Assembly (NCBI RefSeq): GCF_041060425.1
Contig: NZ_JAULBC010000004.1
Location: forward strand, 372,001-436,000
DNA: 64,000 nt
Direction of reading: 5' to 3'
Origin: Danxiaibacter flavus
GTDB taxonomy: Bacteria; Bacteroidota; Bacteroidia; Chitinophagales; Chitinophagaceae
The notes beneath the pieces are model-generated. The model had not been told where the DNA came from. It ran no database searches and saw only the letters and a program-made list of their open reading frames with translations. Shown here in pieces: positions 1-7,940 of the stretch; position 1 is the stretch's first letter; each line of letters starts with the position of its first letter. The translations under genes and the position numbers were made by a program.

Positions 1-181
1 CGGGAGCGTTAAACCGCCTGCCCGTAAAAAGATCTGAAATATCAAAAGCCCAACGAGTAGTAAACACAGGTTGACAGACAAGAACTAATCGATTGCATCT
101 TATTTAATAATTTTAAATCAGAGGCAACCTTGCAAAATTGGGTTACGTATTACTACAACAAAAACACCACATTATACAGTT

Positions 182-769
182 TTGGAAGACCTGGTACATA
201 TAGTTAACGGTTGTATTAATAATGAGCACAAATATCAAAAATTGCTCTATGAGCGGTTTTATGGCTATGCGCTTAAAGTTGTATTCCGTTACATTTACAG
301 GTACGAAAAAGCTGTGGATACCGCAAACGACGGTTTTGTAAAAATATTCAGGAACTTCAACCATTTTGAATATTCCAACAATGGCGACCTGGAAAGAATG
401 CTGATGGGATGGATGAAAAAGATAATGATCAATACTGCTATTGATGAATTGCGCAAAACGAACCTTGTGCCTGAAATAAGGGGATTGGAAGATCACGCAT
501 GGGATGTTCAGGATAGCACACCTTCAGCAGAACAACAATTATTATACAAAGAGCTTATAAGCCAGTTGAGGAATCTTTCGCCTGCGTATAGAGTAGTATT
601 CAATATGGCAGTTATAGATGGCTATTCTCACCAGGAAATTGCAGATGCGCTGGGCATATCGGCCGGCACGTCCAAGAGCAATTTGTTTAAAGCTAAAGCT
701 CAATTACAAAAAATTTTAAATAAACAAAACACTGATATGAAAGGATTGATTTATGCAATCTCTAAATGA
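182..769 (+). CDS. ECF-type RNA polymerase sigma factor
   Basis: This is a sigma-70 family factor of the small ECF type (195 aa). Residues about 20-95 look like region 2, with the stretch DTANDGFVKIFRNF matching the core-binding and -10 recognition helices. Residues about 120-182 are region 4, with LSPAYRVVFNMAVIDGYSHQEIADALGISAGT forming the helix-turn-helix that reads the -35 element. The start is uncertain: the frame begins with TTG at 182 and no ATG or GTG lies close upstream in frame. The end overlaps the next gene by 17 nt, so the two are translationally coupled. That neighbour has the layout of its anti-sigma partner, which implies a factor held inactive at the inner membrane until an envelope signal arrives. 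The family is clear, but the regulon cannot be read from this window. Confidence 0.9.
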   Translation: MEDLVHIVNGCINNEHKYQKLLYERFYGYALKVVFRYIYRYEKAVDTANDGFVKIFRNFNHFEYSNNGDLERMLMGWMKKIMINTAIDELRKTNLVPEIRGLEDHAWDVQDSTPSAEQQLLYKELISQLRNLSPAYRVVFNMAVIDGYSHQEIADALGISAGTSKSNLFKAKAQLQKILNKQNTDMKGLIYAISK

Positions 770-2165
770 CGATATGGACGATCTGTTCCGCAAGGCTGCA
801 GAAAATTACCCATTGAAAACAAACAATGCAGACTGGGACAAGGTATTAGAGCGCCTGAACGCTCCTAATGCGCCATTGCCCGAACCTGTTGCAAAAAAGA
901 ATGATGGTTATAAAAGATTATTGTGGCTGCTATTGCTGATACCGTTGGCTTTTGGTGTGAAATTAATTACTGACAGCTCATCAAAACACGGAACACAACG
1001 GCTTACACAATCAGCTAACAAAACAAATACAGGCAACAACCATAGTGGCGGCAACAAAGGCGAAATTGTAACGGAAGAAAAAAGCAATACAAATAACGCA
1101 ATAGCAGTGACTGCTGAAAAAAATGCTGCGGCACAATCCGGCAATCAATCAAAAACATCAGCAGATAACAATGCTGGAAAGAAAGACGCGAACGTATACA
1201 CTTTGCAAAAACTGCCGGAAATAAAACGTTCTGTAGAAAACAACAATAATGCGGAAGGTATTTCAAATGACGGACAACAAAAGAGTACTGATAAAGGAAA
1301 TAGTAAAACGCAGCCAGAAGCAAACAATAACCCGGATAACACAAATGTTACGAACGGAACAAATACAACGTCCGGTGTAAATAATTTACCGAACCCAGTA
1401 AGTACAGTTCCTGCCGCTGCGGCGGCAAGTGCCGGCAGTGCTGTTCAAACGCAACAAACTACACCGGCAGAAAACATTGCCGGCAACAAGGATACAGGCA
1501 GTAAGGCTAATATTGAAGATCAGCAAAAACAAGTGGCATCCGCAAAGAATGTAAAAAAGAAAGAAACTTATTCGTTACAAAAAGGTGTTTATCTAAGCAT
1601 TATCGGAGGACCGGATTTTAGTACAATTAAGGGACAAAATGTTGATGTGGGTTATAGCATAGGCTTATTGGTTGGCTACAGGTTCGCCAAAAAATTCAGC
1701 GCTGAAGCAGGGCTTTTATGGGATAAGAAAAGTTATTACTCAGACGGGAAATATTTCAAAACAAACAAAATTAATCTTCCCGATTATGTAACCATTCTAA
1801 ATGTGGATGGCAATTGTAAGATGATAGAGATCCCTGTTAATGTACGGTACGATTTTGCTACACGGAAAAAAGGTAGCTGGTATGTTACGGCAGGATCATC
1901 CACTTATCTGATGAAGAAAGAAGATTACAACTATGACTATAAGCGGTACAATACGGCGTACACGGGTTACAAAGAATACTCAAATTCAGCAAACAACTGG
2001 TTTTCGATAATTAATATAAGTGCCGGCTATGAAAAGAAGATTGGTAAAACCAGCGCTATAAGACTTGAACCTTATATCAAAATTCCGGCATCTGGTGTTG
2101 GCATTGGCAGTATGCCCATTACAAGCTTTGGTATATACGCAGGTTTTACAAAGCAATTCAAATAA
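753..2165 (+). CDS. Putative dual-membrane-spanning anti-sigma factor (inner-membrane helix plus outer-membrane beta-barrel)
   Basis: The 470 aa protein has four parts. Residues 1-52 are a small charged cytoplasmic head (MDDLFRKAAENYPL, then DWDKVLERL). Residues 54-72 are one transmembrane helix rich in Leu. Residues 73-275 are a low-complexity linker rich in Asn, Thr, Gly, Gln and Lys with no predicted fold. Residues 278-470 are an outer-membrane beta-barrel of the PorT type with alternating aromatic strands, ending in Phe-Lys. One chain therefore appears to reach from the cytoplasm to the outer membrane. This matches the published description of Dma anti-sigma factors in Bacteroides, which partner an adjacent ECF sigma factor. 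The 17 nt overlap with the sigma gene supports that pairing. Automated pipelines usually call such proteins only 'outer membrane beta-barrel protein'. The architecture is seen directly, while the anti-sigma function is inferred. Confidence 0.75.
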   Translation: MQSLNDDMDDLFRKAAENYPLKTNNADWDKVLERLNAPNAPLPEPVAKKNDGYKRLLWLLLLIPLAFGVKLITDSSSKHGTQRLTQSANKTNTGNNHSGGNKGEIVTEEKSNTNNAIAVTAEKNAAAQSGNQSKTSADNNAGKKDANVYTLQKLPEIKRSVENNNNAEGISNDGQQKSTDKGNSKTQPEANNNPDNTNVTNGTNTTSGVNNLPNPVSTVPAAAAASAGSAVQTQQTTPAENIAGNKDTGSKANIEDQQKQVASAKNVKKKETYSLQKGVYLSIIGGPDFSTIKGQNVDVGYSIGLLVGYRFAKKFSAEAGLLWDKKSYYSDGKYFKTNKINLPDYVTILNVDGNCKMIEIPVNVRYDFATRKKGSWYVTAGSSTYLMKKEDYNYDYKRYNTAYTGYKEYSNSANNWFSIINISAGYEKKIGKTSAIRLEPYIKIPASGVGIGSMPITSFGIYAGFTKQFK

Positions 2166-2191
2166 TACAGAACATTATTAATTAGAATAGT

Positions 2192-2605
2192 ATGCGAAAA
2201 AGAACAATTTTTTTCGTAGGTATAATCCTTTGTCTTTTGGCGACTGGTATAGCATACTATCTGTACCAGAAACCAAGAACAAACCTTGCGCATGTTTCAG
2301 CCGATTACGCCATTCAGGCTCCCGAGTTGTTTAATAAATTTCAGCAAAATGAACCGGAAGCTAACAAGCAGTTTCTGAATAAAATCATTAGTGTAAAAGG
2401 CGCCGTGCAAAGCGTTCAGCAGTCAGGAGGAAATACAGTTATTGTACTTGATGCAGGCCCTACTACAGGCGGTATTAATTGTAGCATGGCAAGTGCTCCT
2501 GCGGACGTAGGCTCATTAAAAGAAGGAGACTCAATACAGTTGAAAGGAAGATGTACCGGCTTTTTGATGGATGTGAATATTACTGATGCAGTAATAGAAA
2601 AATAA
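2192..2605 (+). CDS. OB-fold tRNA_anti-like membrane-anchored protein
   Basis: A 137 aa protein with an N-terminal signal anchor (residues 5-25) followed by an OB-fold-like domain of the tRNA_anti-like family. The visible pattern is KIISVKGAVQSV, then TVIVLDAG, then GDSIQLKGRCTGF, then DVNITDAVIEK. The soluble part should lie in the periplasm or face the outside of the inner membrane. Proteins of this family are common and uncharacterised in Bacteroidota. It starts 26 nt after the anti-sigma-like gene on the same strand and may belong to the same transcript. I cannot assign a ligand. Confidence 0.65.
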   Translation: MRKRTIFFVGIILCLLATGIAYYLYQKPRTNLAHVSADYAIQAPELFNKFQQNEPEANKQFLNKIISVKGAVQSVQQSGGNTVIVLDAGPTTGGINCSMASAPADVGSLKEGDSIQLKGRCTGFLMDVNITDAVIEK

Positions 2606-2759
2606 ACTGGCTGATAGCAACACACATTACACACGCCGGTTGACTACCGGAATAACAATCTTTAAGAATGGTATTTGTAAAAACAGCTCCAGACGCTGAA
2701 GGGGATTTTTTGCGCTGTTTCAAACAAAAACGAACCATCCCATAAATATAACATACACC

Positions 2760-3134
2760 ATGCGAATGAAACATGCAGGAGCAACAATTGTGATAGTAGC
2801 GGCAATATTTTGGTTGTCGTGCTCCAAATCCAACGAGACGGAATTCAACAACAACAATAATCAGTGCGACACTGTGAATATGAAATACGCTGTGAATGTG
2901 CAACCTATTCTGCAAAGCAATTGCTATAGTTGCCATTCTACTGCAATTGCGACTCACGGTGTTATCCTGGATACATACAGCGGAGTTAAACAACAAGCGG
3001 ATAATGGTAACCTGCTTAATGTTATTAACCATGCGCCTGGCTATCCGGCAATGCCTTACGGTTTACCCAAGCTGTCTGAATGTAACATTAACATTATTAC
3101 TGACTGGGTTAGAAGAGGTGCTCCAAATAACTAG
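2760..3134 (+). CDS. Small c-type cytochrome lipoprotein
   Basis: A 124 aa protein with a hydrophobic signal ending in a lipobox (WLSC, Cys21), so it is probably a lipoprotein. One haem-attachment motif, CYSCH, lies at residues 55-59 after the sequence VQPILQSNCYSC, which is typical of cytochromes annotated in Bacteroidota as 'cytochrome c domain' or 'planctomycete-type cytochrome'. A downstream Met in PAMPYG is a candidate sixth haem ligand. The C-terminal helix ITDWVRRGAPNN closes the fold as in related cytochromes. It precedes a YceI gene and a DUF5777 barrel gene on the same strand. The redox partner is unknown. The start could be Met1 or Met3. Confidence 0.75.
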   Translation: MRMKHAGATIVIVAAIFWLSCSKSNETEFNNNNNQCDTVNMKYAVNVQPILQSNCYSCHSTAIATHGVILDTYSGVKQQADNGNLLNVINHAPGYPAMPYGLPKLSECNINIITDWVRRGAPNN

Positions 3135-3191
3135 CAGAAGAAAGACACAGCGACATGTTCGCCTAATTTATTCAAAAGAAAATTTAAACTC

Positions 3192-3737
3192 ATGAAAAAA
3201 ATATTATTTGTAATGCTGGTGGCCATTGGGTTCAGCCAGTTTGCACATGCCCAGATATATATCACAAGAACAGGTTATATAGGCTTTTTCTCCAAAACGC
3301 CGATGGAAGATATTAAAGCAGAAAACAGCCAGGTATATGCCGTTATAGATGTGGCAAAAAAGAACATCGCATTTGCGGCGTTATTGAAAGGATTTCTTTT
3401 CAGAAAGCAATTAATGCAGGAACATTTTAATGAGAACTACGTTGAAAGCGACAAATATCCAAAGGCTACATTCTCCGGAACTTTTAAAAGCAATGAGGAT
3501 GTTACACAGAATGGTGTACATAATGTTGATGTTTCAGGAAAGATCTCGTTACATGGTGTAGAAAACCCGGTAACAACAACAGCTACGCTTGAAATGAAAG
3601 ATGGCAAGCTCACCGGAAAAGCACATTTATTGATGGTTCCGGGCGACTACAACATTCAGATACCGTCGTTAGTAAGGGAAAAAATCGAGAAAGAAATTAA
3701 AGTAGAGATTCTTATTGAATGCTCAGCAACAAAGTAA
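3192..3737 (+). CDS. YceI family periplasmic protein
   Basis: A 181 aa protein with a cleavable signal peptide (residues 1-20, ending HAHA-like before QIYITR). The remainder fits the YceI lipocalin-like fold that binds isoprenoid or other hydrophobic ligands: MEDIKAENSQVYAVID, FAALLKGFLFRKQLMQEHFNENYVESDKYPKATFSG, and LHGVENPV. The 'F.....HFNE.Y.....YP.A.F.G' pattern is typical of the Bacteroidota branch. It sits 57 nt after the cytochrome gene and is followed by a DUF5777 barrel. This trio recurs in the phylum and suggests an envelope redox or lipid-related role, but the exact job is unknown. Confidence 0.85.
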   Translation: MKKILFVMLVAIGFSQFAHAQIYITRTGYIGFFSKTPMEDIKAENSQVYAVIDVAKKNIAFAALLKGFLFRKQLMQEHFNENYVESDKYPKATFSGTFKSNEDVTQNGVHNVDVSGKISLHGVENPVTTTATLEMKDGKLTGKAHLLMVPGDYNIQIPSLVREKIEKEIKVEILIECSATK

Positions 3738-3794
3738 ACAACAATACTCATCGCTTATAATACAACATGTTTGCATGAAGTACGATTTACGAAG

Positions 3795-3821
3795 CCTGCC
3801 CGTATGAAACATTCAGGCGGG
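3795..3821. repeat. Short intergenic inverted element CCTGCCCG...ATTCAGGCGGG
   Basis: CCTGCCCG and ATTCAGGCGGG lie 8 nt apart and can pair through GCCTG/CAGGC. A near-identical element with a 9 nt spacer lies at 17098-17125, after the BASS transporter gene. Each lies just after a plus-strand gene, so they may act as weak terminators or belong to a dispersed repeat family. Confidence 0.45.
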
Positions 3822-3936
3822 TACGAAGTACCTGATCCTGAGACGCTATATCTTCTTAACATCTTACCTGTGCAGCATTGATAACGAATAATATTCCCCG
3901 GCAATGTCAGCCGGAACAATTATAAACAGAACAACC

Positions 3937-4839
3937 ATGCGCAAGAAAATATGCTATATCCTTCTATCCTCGTTGTTTTTATCAACTGCGGTTTTCAGCC
4001 AAGACTCTACATTGCTGAATATGCTTACTGATTCAATGACTAACCAGGGTGATAAGGGAATTGTTACGCAAACATTCAAAGCAACGCAAATTATTAACCT
4101 TCCAACGGTAGAAGCACCAAAGAGGAACAATATGCAGTTCTTAATCATGCACCGTTTTGGAAAGATCAATGACGGAGCTTATGAATTTTTTGGATTAGAC
4201 AATGCCGATATACGGCTGGCTCTTGACTATGGAATAACCGACAGGTTTGCCATTGGTATAGGTAGAAGCTCTCTTGATAAAACCTTTGACGGATCGTTTA
4301 AATGGAAGATCCTGCAGCAAAGCAAACGTATGCCCGTTACAGTGAGTCTGTATGAACTGATCACCAATACAACGCTCAAGTATGAGGACAAACCTTATCT
4401 TGATGCTAAACTGAGAACGGCTTATACATCACAACTATTGATCGCAAGAAAATTCTCACGCAATCTTTCTTTGCAATTTTCTCCTGCGTGGACACACTAT
4501 AATCTTGTGCCGACACCTGAAGACAAGAACGATGTAATTACTTTAAGCATGGGAGGAAGAATGAAAATCACCAAACGGATGAGCATTAATGCAGAGTACA
4601 ACTATATATTGCCAGACCAAATTGTAAGCACTACAGCCTACAACTCGCTTTCTTTAGGACTTGACATTGAAACGGGTGGCCACGTATTTCAACTGGTATT
4701 CAGCAACACACAGGGGATGATTGGCCCGTGGTATTTAACCAAGACCAGCGGAACCTGGGGCAACGGTGATATCTATTTTGGTTTCAACATCTCCAGGTCT
4801 TTCAATTTTAATAAAGAGAAAGAGGCGAAGAAATGGTAA
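3937..4839 (+). CDS. DUF5777 family outer-membrane beta-barrel protein
   Basis: A 300 aa protein from the ATG at 3937, which gives a proper signal peptide (MRKKICYILLSSLFLSTAVFS, then QDS). The frame is open from an ATG at 3904, but the 11 extra residues would spoil the signal. The body shows amphipathic beta-strands and features common in DUF5777 barrels: a 'MHRFGKINDGAYEFFGLDNADIRL' opening, 'YGITDRFAIGIGRSS', and a C-terminus 'GNGDIYFGFNISRSFNF'. It is probably an outer-membrane barrel. It is the third gene of the cytochrome/YceI/DUF5777 set, which suggests joint function in the envelope. The substrate is not known. Confidence 0.75.
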   Translation: MRKKICYILLSSLFLSTAVFSQDSTLLNMLTDSMTNQGDKGIVTQTFKATQIINLPTVEAPKRNNMQFLIMHRFGKINDGAYEFFGLDNADIRLALDYGITDRFAIGIGRSSLDKTFDGSFKWKILQQSKRMPVTVSLYELITNTTLKYEDKPYLDAKLRTAYTSQLLIARKFSRNLSLQFSPAWTHYNLVPTPEDKNDVITLSMGGRMKITKRMSINAEYNYILPDQIVSTTAYNSLSLGLDIETGGHVFQLVFSNTQGMIGPWYLTKTSGTWGNGDIYFGFNISRSFNFNKEKEAKKW

Positions 4840-5190
4840 GGAATACAGTGAATAGTCAATGGTGAATAGTGAAAGGTGAATCCTTTTTATTATTTGCGAG
4901 TTGAAAAAAAAGGAAAAACTTTCTAAAAAATACAATTACACAGAGGAATACAGGAGAAGACACTGAGAACACAGAGACTGACAAAAACTCAGTGCAACTC
5001 TGCGAAAAAACTCCGTGTCCTCTGCGGTTAATTTTCTCTCATTACAAAAGCGAACTGCCATCGATAATTGTGCGGCAAGGTTTAATGTTAAAGGCAGTTC
5101 GTTTTTTTCAAATTCGCTACCTATTCTTATCTTTCCATTCGCACATCTGCACATTCTCACATTTGCACATTCGCACATCTGCACATTTAC
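4840..5190. repeat. Non-coding array of degenerate intergenic repeats
   Basis: No gene is supported in this 351 nt gap. It holds a GTGAATAGTGAAAGGTGAAT-type block (4848-4880), a block built from CACAGAG/ACTGAG words and its inverse CTCTGCGG (4937-5033), and an array of GCACAT(C/T)TGCACATT words (5138-5188) that ends at the stop of the gluconokinase gene. The same word families recur in other gaps of the window. A frame through the last array gives a Met-Cys-Glu-Cys-Ala-Asn-like peptide, which is a repeat artefact. Confidence 0.7.
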
Positions 5191-6705
5191 CTACTCATTC
5201 AGTGCAGAAAGTGCATCAAACTCATCAGCCAGCTTTACACTAAGCCTTTCAAATATCGGGAAGTACTTCATGTACACGGCATGATCTGATTTTCTGGGTT
5301 TATAAGGTTCCGGGAGATCTACTGTTTTTGCTGCATCCTCCAGTTTGGCATATGCGCCAATTGAAGTTGCTGCGATAAGAAAAGCACCAAGTCCAATACT
5401 ATTGGAATTGTCTTTTACACTCACCGGTTTGTTAAACATATCTGCCATCATTTGCGCCCAAAATGGCATAGAGGCGAAGCTTCCGTTAACGGACAGGCTA
5501 TTTATTGACCGATGTTCTTCAAGCGTCTTACCAATGCTGTATATCTCATACATAATACCCTCGATTGTTGCCCGCACAAAATGCTGCTGCTCATGTTTAA
5601 AGTTGATGCCAAAATATACGCCACGCGCGTTTGCATTCCAGATGGGCGCACGCTCGCCCAACAAATAAGGTAGAAAAAGCAATCCATCTGACCCTGCTGC
5701 TACCTCGTGCACATCCTGCATAAGATGCGCAATACAATCATCAAGATCATATGCATTTTTAAAATCACCGAACTGCCTCGCGAACCACTCGAAAATTACA
5801 CCACCGTTATTGGTGGGGCCTCCGGATACGTAATAATTTTCATCCAGCAGGTAATTAAAAAAACGCTGCTTCTCATCTTTAAGTACTTCTTTGCCAACAA
5901 CCCTTACAGCTCCACTTTGCTCGATGGTCACCGTAGCCTTTCCTTCACCCCAAACACCAGCACCGAGTGTTGCAAGGCATCCATCACTCGCACCTGTAAT
6001 AATCTTTGTTGTTGCCGGCAGGCCAAGCAAATTCTGAAATTCCTTTCTCAGCCTTGCACTGTTATAATATACAGGCACTGCATCAGGCAAATTATCTGTA
6101 CGTATGCCTGCGTAGCGCAACGCATCTTCTTCCCACTTTAAAGAATGAATATTAAATAAGCCAGTGGCAGATGCGAGACTAAAATCAATATTTAATTCAC
6201 CGGTTAATTGTTGAATGATATAACTCTTTACAGAAAGAAATTTGCTCGTCTGCCGAAAACGATCAGCATCATTATTCTTCATCCATGTGATCTTGATCAA
6301 TGGCGACATGGGATGGATAGGTGTTCCCGTGGCATCATAAATCTTTTTACTTTCAGCAGACTGTTTAAGCAATGCTGCTTCTTTCTTCCCTCTGTTATCA
6401 GACCAGGTAATGGCGTTACCTAACGGAACACCATTTTTGTCAACAGGCAATACACTGTGCATGGCGGCACTAAAACAAATTGCAGTAACAGCATATTTAG
6501 CCGGATGAATTTTTTCGTTGAGAAAATTCTTCAGCACAAATAATACTGTAATAAATATCTGCTCCGGATCCTGTTCACTATAATCCGGCTGTGTATGAAA
6601 AGTGGGATAAGAGCCTTTGGCGGTGCCGATAACTTTTTTATCCATATCAAAAGCAAATATTCTAACGGCGCTTGTCCCCAGGTCTATAGTAATGATGCAC
6701 TCCAT
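5191..6705 (-). CDS. gntK: Gluconokinase, FGGY carbohydrate kinase family
   Basis: A 504 aa actin-like sugar kinase that phosphorylates gluconate to 6-phosphogluconate with ATP. The phosphate-1 loop is DLGTSAVRIFAFD near residue 8. Sequences shared with Bacillus GntK-type enzymes include SAAMHSVLPVDKNGVPL, ITWSDNRG, GTPIHPMSPLIKITW, DFSLASATGLFN, GASDGCLATLG (holding the catalytic Asp), SGGPTNNGGVIFEW and GLLFLPYLLGERAPIWN. Length is normal for the family. The start codon lies 17 nt after the AraC regulator stop, so the two are probably cotranscribed. Its place next to a SusC/SusD pair and two exported sugar-acid-type enzymes suggests that the product of that uptake system is an aldonate. Other FGGY substrates cannot be fully excluded. 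Confidence 0.82.
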   Translation of the reverse strand: MECIITIDLGTSAVRIFAFDMDKKVIGTAKGSYPTFHTQPDYSEQDPEQIFITVLFVLKNFLNEKIHPAKYAVTAICFSAAMHSVLPVDKNGVPLGNAITWSDNRGKKEAALLKQSAESKKIYDATGTPIHPMSPLIKITWMKNNDADRFRQTSKFLSVKSYIIQQLTGELNIDFSLASATGLFNIHSLKWEEDALRYAGIRTDNLPDAVPVYYNSARLRKEFQNLLGLPATTKIITGASDGCLATLGAGVWGEGKATVTIEQSGAVRVVGKEVLKDEKQRFFNYLLDENYYVSGGPTNNGGVIFEWFARQFGDFKNAYDLDDCIAHLMQDVHEVAAGSDGLLFLPYLLGERAPIWNANARGVYFGINFKHEQQHFVRATIEGIMYEIYSIGKTLEEHRSINSLSVNGSFASMPFWAQMMADMFNKPVSVKDNSNSIGLGAFLIAATSIGAYAKLEDAAKTVDLPEPYKPRKSDHAVYMKYFPIFERLSVKLADEFDALSALNE

Positions 6706-6722
6706 AAATTAAAAATTAGTTA

Positions 6723-7586
6723 TTAAGCTTTGATATTGTTTTTTCTGAACTGGCTCGGGGTGTAACCCGTCAATTTCTTAAAGGTGGTTGAAAAATGTTG
6801 GGATGAATAAAATCCTGTATCCAGCGCAATGTCAGTCATGTTTACATCCGCGCGCTTCAACAACCGGATGGCTTCTGAAATACGGATGTTGATCAAATAG
6901 TTTAACGGAGAGAACCCTGTATAACTTTTTACTTTCTCTGTAAAAGCCGTATTACCGAGACCAACAATGGCGGCCATTTCAGCAACCGTCCACTGATGAG
7001 CAAGATTCTCACGCAAGAGTTGTTCGAGTTTCATAAATGTTTGCGGAAAGTTTCTGTACGGATTATGTTGTCTTGATAGTTGCCTTGCAATTGTAATAAA
7101 CAATTCTTCCACGAGTTGTTTAACACGCACAGCGTATCCAATCTCCTGGTTAAAAATTTCGCTTTCAAGTAGCTTTAATATCTCTCCGGTTTGATTTAAT
7201 CTTGGTAGCACGGGCTCCTTATTCCGAAGTAAAACTTTTTCAATTGTCCGTTTCTCTTCATCGTCAAAACCATGATCATACAATACATTCAAATGGATAT
7301 CCAGCCATGCAACTATTCCAATATCCAGTGCATCGTTGGCACCTCCTATAGAACTGCCGGGAAGTATCATTGCTGTATCTCCCGGGTATAACACATAGTG
7401 CTGTCCGTTAATCACCCAATCAAATTTTCCTTCGATAATATAATACACACAAAAGCTGTCCTGCTGTTGCAACTGAGTAAACGATCCAAGCTGAATGGTT
7501 TGATTCTTTTTTAAAACGAACTCGACGATATATGGAAAATGCACAAGTTCCTGCGATTGGTTATGTTGCAAATGGAACTGGTTCAT
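6723..7586 (-). CDS. AraC family transcriptional regulator
   Basis: A 287 aa regulator. Residues about 20-150 form a cupin-like sensor domain (FCVYYIIEGKFDWVINGQHYVLYPGDTAMILPGS). Residues about 190-285 hold the two helix-turn-helix motifs of AraC/XylS proteins (WTVAEMAAIVGLGNTAFTEKVKSYTGFSPLNYL, and MTDIALDTGFYSSQHFSTTFKKLTGYTPSQFRK). It is encoded just upstream of the gluconokinase on the same strand and divergently from the SusC gene, so it probably controls both directions in response to a sugar acid or its breakdown product. An imperfect inverted repeat at 7637-7672 in the divergent gap is a candidate binding site. Confidence 0.9.
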   Translation of the reverse strand: MNQFHLQHNQSQELVHFPYIVEFVLKKNQTIQLGSFTQLQQQDSFCVYYIIEGKFDWVINGQHYVLYPGDTAMILPGSSIGGANDALDIGIVAWLDIHLNVLYDHGFDDEEKRTIEKVLLRNKEPVLPRLNQTGEILKLLESEIFNQEIGYAVRVKQLVEELFITIARQLSRQHNPYRNFPQTFMKLEQLLRENLAHQWTVAEMAAIVGLGNTAFTEKVKSYTGFSPLNYLINIRISEAIRLLKRADVNMTDIALDTGFYSSQHFSTTFKKLTGYTPSQFRKNNIKA

Positions 7587-7940
7587 ATAGCCGTAATCTT
7601 TTGGTTATCCTGCTTATTAAAAGTAAGTCAACACCATTTCCTTATGATCAAAAGAAGGCATCATAAAGGAAATTGCATTGAAAGCAATCTGTTAGTGGTT
7701 GTACAAATTAGCACAAAAAACAAATCACCGGCGCATGCACAAATTAAATATGAATAAAAATATTTTTGTGCAAACGGCGTCACTACGCATTAACGTTAAA
7801 CATACATTTATCCTTTATAAAATTCACCGCCGTATTTTATTGGAAGTTTTTAAGCTATAAGTTATTCTATTTTACAGCAACGGTTGCTCCGTTTTTTCAT
7901 TAACTGCCATACCCATTACATCATCCAAAACGATTGTATT
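7587..7940. other. Divergent regulatory gap between AraC and SusC genes
   Basis: This 354 nt gap has no supported gene. It holds the inverted repeat at 7637-7672 and an AT-rich stretch with TATTTTTG at 7761-7768, which resembles the Bacteroidota -7 element TAnnTTTG. No clear TTTG partner lies 19 nt upstream of it, so the promoter call stays weak. The long leader before the SusC gene (about 170 nt) could hold further control. Confidence 0.4.
7637..7672. promoter_or_regulatory. Imperfect inverted repeat, candidate AraC operator
   Basis: TTTCCTTATGAT (7637-7648) and ATCATAAAGGAAA (7660-7672) are inverted copies that differ by one bulged base, separated by 11 nt. The position about 50 nt upstream of the AraC gene, between divergent genes, fits an operator. 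Binding is inferred. Confidence 0.4.

Noticed and set aside
4936..5184. Minus-strand frame with Met-Cys-Glu-Cys-Ala-Asn-like repeats
   Set aside because: It is the translation of a GCACAT-type intergenic repeat array with no protein-like composition or conserved domain.
5138..5188. Short direct repeats that might be a CRISPR array
   Set aside because: Units are about 9-10 bp without spacers, are degenerate, and no cas genes are present.
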